A stretch of 64,000 nt of DNA from Agrypnia vestita (Eukaryota; Arthropoda; Insecta; Trichoptera; Phryganeidae), in contig JADDOH010000317.1 of assembly GCA_016648135.1 (NCBI GenBank), forward strand, positions 310,001 to 374,000, given 5' to 3'. The position numbers and the translations under genes were made by a program. Shown piece after piece: positions 39,801 through 51,800 of this stretch. The number at the start of each line of letters is the position of its first letter. Position 1 is the stretch's first letter. The notes under the pieces are model-generated. The model saw only the letters and a program-made list of their open reading frames with translations, did not search any database and was not told the DNA's origin.

Positions 39801-42800
39801 CCTGGACGTAAATTATTACCGCGGGCTTGAGTCGTTTAAACCTCGCTTTAAATGTATTCGAGTTTAGGTGTTCAATTTTTTACAAATTCAAGATGGCGCC
39901 GCCGATGGTTTCCCGCCCTAGATACCTTCTTCCTTATCATCTGCGCCCGGATGTGCGCCTCCACGATGTGCGACTTGCGCATGTCCCCGACGCGGAACAT
40001 GAACACCAGCTGGCCGTCCCGCTGGCAGATGGCGGCCGCGGTGGAGAACAGGAGGGTCTGGGCGCGATTCTTCGGGCGGGAAAGCTTGGCGAAAACAATT
40101 CCTACCTGCAATGGTGGCATGCAAAAGACAACCATTTTCAAGCGTCCTTCCTTCACGGTGTTCGTACCCATGCGATATAACTCATAAATAGGTTGATTGT
40201 GAAGGAATATTAAACAAATCGCTCTGTTTCCTTACAACATCGTTGATTTGAGAAAAAAGAGGTTTAGCGCGACCACTGTTAGAATGCGGCTGACATTTCA
40301 GCCACGCACAGCTATCCAAAGACGATTCGTCAAATTTCAGGCGGCAGTTAACTAGCGGTTTGTTATATTAGGCTACACCCTTTCTACAACTCCGTTTGTG
40401 CGCAGATAACTCCAACCGCATTCTTACAATGGTCATACTATACATACAGGTATGCTGAAATTGTTTCAAGAAAGCACAAAAACATTGTTTCATTTTAAAT
40501 TATTGACTGGCTTTGGTAATTTAACTCGTACATCTTTCAAGGAGAAATAGGGCGTTTTTGAGACAGTAAAGTACCATTTTTTGATCTCACAACTAGTAAT
40601 AAATTACAGCAACCATATGTAGATACCATATAGTAATCACTAACGATCTAATTTAACTTTGTCAATCGTTTTACTTCCACACTCAACTCAACTTCCACAC
40701 TGAAGGATATCCTGGATAATAGGATAGCAGGCAAGACAGTCATGTATAGTTTGGTAGGCTGAATCTTCGGTAGGACTATGAAACAATGTCTGAAGGTGGC
40801 CACGTGGTCCAGCATGTTGGCGGATGAGGAAATTGGTCTATAATTCAGAGATGGAGTAGAGTTTTGGAGAAGGTTTAAGACCCTCTTAGGATTATCATGC
40901 CAATTATGATGATATTTTTGGTACTATATATGCGAAATAAATTAATTTTAATAATTAAACCTAATTTTTTAAAAAAATCTCAAAAGTTAAAATTTTTAAA
41001 AATTACTCTCAAATGCGTGATAACTTTCACATAATTATGTTTAATGTCATTAAATTTAACATAACATTTAAGTGATCTCTGTCATCATATTATATCATTT
41101 ACACAATCCACGCATCATATCGTATAGTACATTAATATGAATTAATAAAAATGTCAGTGAGAACATTTAAATAATTTTATCGTTCAAAATAATTTTACTA
41201 AAAGTGTCAAAATTACGAATCGCTATTTAAAAGTAATGGAGCGACAGCTTTACTTAAACATTACAAATGACAGATTTATCAGTTAATCATTTGATGTTAG
41301 TATAGATTACAGATACAACGACTAACCTGTCCATTTGACGACAAAATAGTGGATACTTTGTCATTAGATGATTAGTGTCAAGTTGTTCAAACTGTGATTT
41401 GATGAATTGATTACACAAACGCTCAATTATGATGGTAAACTTTGTGATTGGATCTTCAATCGAGGGACTGGGCTTGTTCAAACATTGAACCAACGTGAAG
41501 TTTAACGTTTAACCAATGGTTAAAAGTGAAAGGATATTTTTTCTTTCATACACACTGTGGCACCTGTTGATGAAGTGGAGAAAATGCGTTTCTTTTTTAA
41601 TATTAAAAAATAAATTAGTAAAGTATAGCAGAAAAAATATGAATAAAAGCCATATGAATCAATGAGAAAGATTACAGAAAAAATCTATAAAACGTAAAAA
41701 TATTTTATCAACAGGACACGAACCCGAAATTTTTCTTTACCGATGAACAGTGATACTAAATTCGACACAGTAACTATTTTAAATTATGATAAATTTGAAA
41801 CGTATATTATGCAAATAAAGTAATAAACAGTTAACATTAACCACGATTAACTTTAATTGATAAAATTCTATATGTTTCGTTGCTCGATGCTCCCTTGTTC
41901 AAAATAAGAAATGTACTAAAATTAATTTTTAGTATAGACAGATAGATTTATTAGTTACAAATTACAAAGTTATTAAAGAGTGTGTGGTTACAAATTAAGT
42001 AGGCACAAAGTAAATACACTGAAAATAGGTTTAAGGTTTATTGAATATTTTTACAAAATTTATTTTATTAAAATTATAGTAAAATATTTAAGATTTTATT
42101 AGTACTTTTCCTAATTTAAAATATTTCTAAGTTATACAAGCGAAAACCCCTAGTTGTATTTAAATTAAAAAGTGATTAAGTTCTATTAGGTGATTCGAAA
42201 ATTTTGGATAATTGTTACTGCTCAGACATCTCAAACGCTTTTTCAACGTTTTTCTATGTAAACATAATTTTAATCCTCACAATTTAATTGATGCCTATTT
42301 TTTCATTTTTTTTTCCTTATCCCTGTTACTTTAAATATAATTTTTAATATATTATTCGTCATAATTACTTAACTAGTAACCACACCCGCTTTTAACCCCT
42401 CACACCAGACTAACAAATTTATCTGTCTACCCTGGAAAATTAGTTGTAGTAAACTAGTCTTATATTTCTTGTGAAATATAAAAGGGGTCGATCGCTTCCA
42501 AAACATTGTATTTTTTAATATATTTTTTTAAATTTTTTCTAATAAAAATTATCCTATGTTAAAACAAAGTTTTTATTATTTTATTTATAATATAGTGCCA
42601 CAAAGTGAAGAAATTGTATTGTGCAATATTAAACAAAATTGGTTACACATTAATAAAAATGGATTTAAAAATTTATTTTCAACCAAGTACTGCATTTAAA
42701 AGTTTTGAATAAAATGATTTTCTTATAATTTTTACATACCAAAAACTGTATACGTCTGTCGTGACCTAAAAAAAAATGAAGGTAGATTGTTCAAAGTAAT

Positions 42801-45800
42801 TAGATATTTTATCTTACCATAAATGCTTGTATAAACACTCCAACGATACTCTGTAGGCACATGATGAAGATGGCTTCCGGACATTCCTGGGTGGTCATTC
42901 GCCCGCCATACCTGCGAATTCCCAATTTAGTATTACCTCCCCCAAATATTACACCTACATATTAAAAATAATAACATTGTACACGATTAAAACATGTACA
43001 AGTACAAAACATGTAAAACAAAACAAGTAAAACATAAAACAATAGAGTATTTTCAACTAAAATCTGACAGGTACGTGTGCGCAATAAATATTTTCTTAAT
43101 ATTAAAAATAGGTACATTGATATGCAGATATTGTCCAAACTTGAAAATAATATTGCCCATCAATTAAAGATTATTTCTGTTTTTTTCAATACTTACTGAT
43201 ACTCTTATTTCTTATAATATAATTTATATATTCTCATTAATCTATGTTAACTTTGGATATTATATGTATTTAGTTTCCTTCTATAATATTCTCTAGTTTG
43301 TACTTTACGTATACAGTATTTCAATGAATTTATATTCTCGCATTTGTTCTCTGCGGTTACTTCCAAAATTATTGTTAATTAAAAAATGTTCAGGCAGATA
43401 AAGTTATCTTTTTATATCCAACATTTATTCTATCTTGTTTCTATACTTATTCGGCTAAATTTTAAATGTTCTACTTTGGAAACTATACAATTTTTATCAT
43501 CTTTGTGCTTTGTTTCCCATTTTTATTTTCTTCTGGATGTAGTGAAATCTAATCTTTCCGTGTTTTGTTTATTTTGTTTTTATAAAATACTGTCCGTCCT
43601 TTTAAAAAAATATCATATACTAAATATTCATACATACATACATACAGCAATTCATTTTGAAATATTTATTGTATTTATGTTATTAGATATAAACTATAAA
43701 CAAATTCATATTTGAAAAAAATGTGTTCATGGGTAGGTTTATTATAATATGAGTCGGTAGGATAATATAAGTATATGAGGATAATATGAGGTAGGTACTT
43801 ATATGTAGATTTAAATTTACAAAAAAAATAATCGGTTCAATTGGCAAAATTCGCCATTAAAAAATTGTTATTTAGTTTGCAATGCAACCTCAATGACAAG
43901 AATTCACGTTCGTTTTAGAGTGCAACTTCAATGACAAAAAGTCACATTCAGTCTTATCTTTCATGTATAATTTATTTATTTCGTGACCGAGTTGAATTTT
44001 AATTTCATTTTGTTGTTGAAGGAATAATTCGGAAAGTGTCTGAAAAACACACACGTTTTTATTTAATTTTAAATATGAATTAAGAGAACTGACACACATA
44101 AATACGCAGAAAAAATTTCGAGCACGTCAATAATAAGTATATTTTTGTCAAGAATTAAAACCAATTAAATTTTTTATAATATTTTATATTTTTATTTACC
44201 TTTTACACGATATTTACACTTTAAATAAAGATAAATGGATATCCTATTTCTATAGTATGTGTGTATGTATAAAAAAATCTTTCATTTTTTGCAAAACTTT
44301 GCGAAAAAAATATCTTTTACATTATATTCTAATATATACGTACGAGTATGGACATAGTGTGAAGATATTTTACCTATAAATATAGTTGTGAAGATGAAAC
44401 TATGGTTAAATTAAATAATATTATCTTTTATTAATACATGAAAAAATCTACATGCTATTTTTAATATGATTTTATAAATTTATAAAATATTTTTAATAGT
44501 GAATGTAATTTGAAAAAAGACTGTTCCACTTATCACATCAATATTCTGGCTAACTATTTTTTAAGCTTAATGATGGTGCTATGAAAATAGGACAATTTTG
44601 TAGATTTCCTGAATCGGGGCTCGAACCCCCGACCACAGAATCAAATAAGCGAGTGCCTTATTCTCTAAACCAGCGGTTCGATTAGATTTTGATTAGATTT
44701 TTAATTTACGATTACCCCTCTCATCATTGCATCTATAGGTCTTTCCATTTAAGAAACACAATCAAATTAGTATGTGTAAGCCGTACGTGGGAAGCGCCCT
44801 AGCGCAATAATTTTTGCATCCCCCTCCCTCTTACCTCCAGTGTAATTATAGCTACGATGCTAGGGTCTTTCTAATAACCGCCTCGGGTATTAATAATTTT
44901 AGGTTAGCTAAATAATAAAATAGTTAAATAATAAACGAATCAAATTTACCCAGTGAAATTTATGAGCTTTTATTTTATTTTCCACCATTATCAATATTAT
45001 TTTTGCGTACCCCTAACCGGTTCACCGCGTGGGTACTCCAGGGGAACGCGTAACCACAAGTCAGGAACCGCTGTACTAGACCAACAAGTACTTCAGTAAA
45101 TGCGATAAAGTGGCTTTTGGCCAATCCATACAAGGACCAAATAATAATACTGCATTTAATATAAAATTTTTAAAAAATCAACACACGATTTTTCTGATTT
45201 CAATTTATTATTAAATACACGTGATGATCGTTTCGACTGACTAGAGGTCATTATCAACCGATCAGCTTATCAGCCGAAACGATCGTCCTGTGTGTGTTTA
45301 GTAAAAAATTGAACTTAGAAAAAATCGTTAAATTTTTATATTAAATAATGGAGTTCTTTATAATTAATAACGTCGGTGTTCAAAAAATTAAAAAATACTG
45401 TTTATATAATAATATTTTGTATAAACATACTATGTGTGTCAGGGAGAAGTCAAGGGGCTCACCACCCTGGGAAATTGGGTGATTTCTTGCAGGCAGGTGG
45501 TTATTATTATTTTTTTAATGGCAGATTCGAACTAAACTGTCATTTTATTTGAAATTTTCTAAAAAAATGGCCTTCTCATTGTCCAATCTCGCAAGTCTCT
45601 TCATCAAGTCAAGTCATCTCGAAATTCTTCCGCGGTGACTGCGATGCAAGTTTATCCGAGAAAGAAAAAAAGGTTGTGAATTTATTAATAAACTAGCTGT
45701 AACCCGTCAAAAATTAGTTCGTTCTTTGCTAAGCCCTGGTATATATATTTATAGTATCTTTTTGGCGGTCCACGAAGTGGCGGCGGTGGCAACATGCGTA

Positions 45801-48800
45801 GAGCGGCCGGTTCGGGTTTGATGTCCCGGGGTTCAAGCCCCGCCTCCGACGGTTTAATTTGTTTTTTTTAGCCGTGAATTCGAACGAAATTACGGACGTT
45901 ATACGAATTTACGGACGGTCAGCCGACAGACAAACAGCGAAATTATTATGTTTGATGAAACATCTAAAATGAAGCATATTTGATTTGGAAAAAACGTTTT
46001 TGTAAAATTAGCAGTAATTTGAAAAAAACATTTTTTTCAAGAATTGTTTTTACTAAATGCTTTATCGGATTAAGATAGTCGTTTGGCAATATTTTAGATA
46101 TTTCATTTTTAAATATGTGCGTGACCTTCTATTCTATCTCGGGTAAACGTGCACCGGAGAAAGTTATATCTCAGTCACGGCGGGGGAGCTCTACGGGAAT
46201 GACTATGACGCGGTCACCTGTAAATATTACCAATAAGATAATAGTTTAATGTGTATCTCAACAAGGGAAAAATAAAAAAAATAATCGTCTTCTTGTAGAA
46301 AGTCACCCAAATTCTATCTAAATTTCAGGCTTCCAGGGTAGTGTAACCCCTTAACTAGAATACTCGAGGACTTGATTTTAACATGAGAGCTAGCAGTAAA
46401 GATTTAAATAAATCTATAAAATCTATACTAATATATAAAGAGGTAAAGTTTGTAATGTAGGAGGTAATATCCGAAACTATTCATCCAATTTCAGGGTGAA
46501 TATAGGCTAAATATTATCCCGTTAAAATAAAAGGGCTTTTCGGAGTGACCTATTTCACAACTAAAGTCGACAAAAAAATGGTCGAGCGATGCGTTTTTTA
46601 CACACACTGCCTAGACAGTAAGTAAGTTATATAAAAATATTGTCTATAGAGAATTTGTAGAACTCAAAAATTTTTATAAAATAGTCCACGACGACATATA
46701 TCGATATGTTAAGGTTAATAAAATATGACTATTAATTATAAACATTACTAAAAATCTGCGCGTGCGAAGTCGCGCGGGTAAACTACAAAAATACAAAAAT
46801 ACCCGATGGTGTGCTGGGTCTCCACGCTGAACAAGAAACTGGACGTGAAGGAGTCCACGTTGATGACGCACGGAGTCAGATCCTCGTTCTTGTCCAAGTC
46901 CCCGTGGGCGTATGCTATCAGCCACCAGACCAGCGCGAAGCCCAGCCAGGAGAGCAGGAAGCTCATGGCGAACACGAGCAGCGTCCAGCGCCACTGCGCG
47001 TCCACCAGCGTGGTGAACAGGTCCTGCAGGTAGCGCTTCCTCCGCTTGGAGACGTTCCCCTGGACCACGTTGCAGTCGCCATGCTTGAACACCACCCGCT
47101 TCCTGACGCGGCGGGATGCGTAGCGGGCTTGGCGGTATCTGAAATATTTACATCCATTTTATAAACTGCCAACAATTTATTTTTATGCGTGTATGTATAT
47201 TTTTCTTTTTTATTTTAGAAAAAATCAACCCACAATAACATAGCTTTCATCATAAATCCTTTATACGCGAGGTCTCGGATTCCCTTTTATTGTTTTGATC
47301 TTCATTATTATTATCATTATCATTTACACTTACACAAACACATTAACACAATATAACCTCATACATATGTTAAATTTTCTATTATGTTACTTTAAACACT
47401 TTATTATCTATTTACTATGTTTTGAACCTACACAATATTGTAAACTATGCCTGTCTCAACACAGATATTTCTTGTGAGACAGGCACAGACCAAACAAAAT
47501 TTGATACTTAAAATTAAATAGAAATAAATAAATAAATAAAATTTACAGAATAAAAACAAGATTTTGTTTTGTAGCAATCCCAATTATAATAATGTCATTG
47601 TCTATCTATCTGTTTGTCTATCTGTCTCCGCAACTTCGTCATAACGTCCGTAACTTATTTATAGTATTTTTTTACTTAAAAATTATACAATTTTTAAATA
47701 TTTTTTTGTTTTTTTTTATAGTAATCATTACACACAAGCACACAAAAAAATTAAAATTTATTTCAGATGTTCGGGCAAGTTCTGGTACTAATATAAAATT
47801 ATTTAAATCATGGGCACTTTAGAATTTGTCTCTTTATTTAAAACCAGCTGTAACTCGTTCAAAATGACGGTACTTTTACATGTGGGTTCCTAAGGAATAA
47901 GTATTTATTTATTTAAGAAAAACAGAGAAAAAAATTTGAAAAAAGAAAAGAAAAAAACTGTTATGGACGTTACACGAAGTTACGACGGACGGACGGATGA
48001 ACAGACAACGAAATTACTATAATTGGGAATGGATAACATTAGGAAAAATAAATGATAATAAAAATACAATTGTACATCTGCACACCCTGAATGTACGAAC
48101 AACTGTGCGTTCTATTGACATTACGCTATAATACGGTCGGAAGACTTATAAAAGCTTCGATGCAGTTCAATGCGCTCAATTAAATTCGTTTTATAACTCA
48201 AACGCTCGCAATGCTCCCGATTAAAATAGAGATTATAGTGTTTGGAAGAAACTTTGAACGCGAAAATTAAACATCCATTAAGTTTGACATACAGCCGATG
48301 TGCTCGACGGTAATTCGGTTTGAAATTGGAAAGACACACTCCAGGATTCAGACGATTCCAGGAACCAATAATAACACAATGCTAAGTGTTGTAACAACCC
48401 GGATGATGAGTGGACGAATGGAAATGGTTCGTTAAGATTTAGAAGTACTGCTGAATAGAATTGTGCAAGAAAAATTATGTTTAGTAAAGCTACGTATTAT
48501 ATGTATAATAAGTTGTTATTTTTAATTATCGACAGATACGAAAAACATTAAAAAAAAATTTTTTTGAAAATAATGTATAAAAAAATAAACCGATTCAGTG
48601 TTATACCAATTAATGTCACATAACTTTGATATATGCGAAACGGGGCAATAAAAGATTCAATTTTTTTATATACTTCGAAATTCTTTATAAAATGTAAAAA
48701 TATTTTTTCTATCAACTAAATAATATTACATCAATAAAATATTAAACTCGTGAAGTTGTAAGCACGCAGAATAGCGAAATTCTGAATATCCCGAATCAGG

Positions 48801-51800
48801 AATTTTTGGGAATTCCCATCAATAGCGTAGGTATTTATGTTAACACAATCGGGAGAACGCGCCGCGAGTCTCATTTTTAATGTAGATACGCACTAAGTGG
48901 TGTATTTTTGACATATTTAATTGGGTATTCTCTTATTTTCAATGCTTAATATTGTATTTTCGTGCTGTATAACTACGTGATATTGTGTATATTTTCACAA
49001 TTTTAATGTGTAATTTTTACATCAGTGTTATCACGCAATAAGTGAAAGCCTTATTTAAAAGTTTTAAAATTTTTAGTGTTTGTAATTATTTTCCATTTAT
49101 ATTATTTTATTTGTGGGGTATAAAAGCAAAGGCAGCAAAATCCAAATACAATTTAATAATGTCATCGAGTATTACTACATAATATATAACGTATACACTG
49201 AATTCAACATTTTATAGGAAACATGATTTTTGAAGCAATAGATATATAAAATCTTAAATTCAGTACATTTTACATTAGTGAACCCTAGTAAATAAATATT
49301 TAAAAAAAAAATCTAATATTATGTAATATATACTCACGTACAAATCAAAAAAAAATTACGTAATAAAATCCGACGGTTCAAATTTATTCTACAATTGCCT
49401 GTCTTTACTAATTTATTTCTGCTTCATAATGAAGATTCGACAACCCATTTTTTATTGCTTGCTTTCATCAGTTCAAACAATTCAAGTACCACAAACATTT
49501 GCGTCGACAATATTGACGCAGATTTTTTCTTTTATTTGCAGCGGGCAAATGTACACATACCTAGAAGCAACATTAGAATACATTCCTGTAATAGACACCG
49601 CTGGTTAACGAAGAGGTCACTTTAGAACTTCATATTTCACACAACAAAGCGTCAGAATTCGTCAGATTGTGACGGGTCCTCCGATTTCTTAAAGGACTTT
49701 GAATTTAAAGGTACATTACAAAGATTATTTCAGACGTTGGGTCCATCGCGGTGGTCATCTTTCAAGCAAACACGGTCAATTCTGCATATCGTAGTTATGT
49801 ATAAGATGTAACGGAGCTAATCCACTATACTTCACAGGTAGACTCTTGCCTAAACTATGAGACGAAAAATTTGAAAACAAAAATGTCCTAATTTCAGTAG
49901 TTTTAGGATAAGCGTCTTGAAAGAGTTTTTTTTTTTTTTTTTTCATATTTGACTTATTTTCTGAACAACAGTAAATAGACTGACATCCGATAACAAGTGG
50001 CGGTGGTCAAATATCTGAGATTTAGGTGTATACGGCCAAAGTTGTCTCCAAAGAAACTCATGGAAACATACTCTCTGTCAGTAAAACGAAAATCTTACAC
50101 GTTGACAAGGGTTGTTATAAAATAAAATACCTACCATTAAAATTAAATGTAATTTAATAAATTGAATCAATGAAATGATAAATCATTTCATCAAAATTAC
50201 ATTTCGTTACTTTTATTCATCATTTTAATTGTGATTCAATCACAAAAATTATTTGCGAAGGCCTTTTCTCGATAATTCTAAAATAATACAACAACGCAAT
50301 TATATTTCCTATAAATCGCATTGCATTGTTATATGTAAATCAAAATTATTGGGTATATCTGCATATGATTAGTGATCAATTTCCCGAGGAATAATTTTAA
50401 GTCCGAAAGAACTAGGAAACTTTAAACTTCGCTCTCTAGAGCTGTGTAAGCCCTAACCACAATTCATCATTATTTATTTATTTATTTATTAAGGAATCTT
50501 ATCAGTTTTTTAAACATATAGTGTAAAAGCATAGTTTTCATTTCATAGACATATTGATCACAATGCATCATTAATATATAATGCATTGATCACAAAACAA
50601 ATCCATTAAAGGTAATAATTTTTATTACTATATAATTTTATTCATCTCTCTCAGATAATAATAATGAATTAAAATGTGCTCACAAGAAAGCCAATGTCAC
50701 CTTATTGTGTACTTATAACCTCGCAACTCAATGGCTTTACACAACTGTATGGTAATATAATCTTTGGTAATAACAAAAATTTAGTCATCGTAAAATAGTC
50801 ATGTACCTATATACACATCAAATTTTTATTTTGTATTATTTGTTATAACATTATAATGTTATTCATTTTCTTAACTGGCAGCTACCTAATTTAAAGTAAA
50901 CGGTTTCGAATATCGTAATCGTAAAACAACAGCACAGTTTTTGGATATTATATAATACACAGTTTAATCGAAAAATACAATCTACAACGCAAATAGAAAA
51001 TTAAGACAAATTATAGAACTCTTACAGCGACGAGGCTATGAGGAATGTGTGTGGAAGTATTTTTATACGATAGCCCAGGGCTTACAACCTGTATGAGCTG
51101 ACTTAAATGATCACTCTACCCAAAGTAAAGTTCACCAATTCCATCGTATGAACATCCACACATTATCAAATTTTTAATGTTCTATAAATGTATATTCAAA
51201 TCTGAGAATCATTCGTTTATTTGAATGGACTATGCTAAAGATATATGTAGTCTTTTCTCATGAACTAGATATAATAGATTAGAAAGACATCTGTAGTCTT
51301 TTCTCATGTATACATTTTCGCAGCTGTATACCTCTATATTTTTGATGATATCTCTGTGTAACTTCGATAATATATCATAATTAATTAATTATCTCTCTGG
51401 AGAAAAAATCCAGTTGCTGTGCTCTTAGAACATACCTACGTATAAAAATATTGTTAGAAAAATAGATATTATTCAAAATAATAAAGTTACATTCCAGTTG
51501 TCAGTAATATATTTCCGAGAAACATTTATACAGATAATTATAAATGCAGGCTACACTTATGTATACAGTGTAAAAACAATTGAATTTTAGGAATACTGAA
51601 TAAATCATATATTTTCTTCTTCGTAATACCCAATAATAATTAAAAAAAGGTCTTCAAAAGCATATTTCATCAATTATTTGAACAGGTGCTAAACTCATTC
51701 GTATTTCGCCACAACTTTTCACCTGTCAAGATCAGCTTTGATTAATTGTAAACAGTCAAACTTAACACACTCAAAGCACACTCTAACATCGTCTACTCAA

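Noticed and set aside
38415..40187. Overlapping frames on both strands around 38.4-38.8 and 39.8-40.2 kb
   Set aside because: Shadows of alternative exons 4a and 4b, extending into introns.
46806..47164. Plus-strand and alternate minus-strand frames over 46.8-47.2 kb
   Set aside because: Shadows of Kir exon 2.
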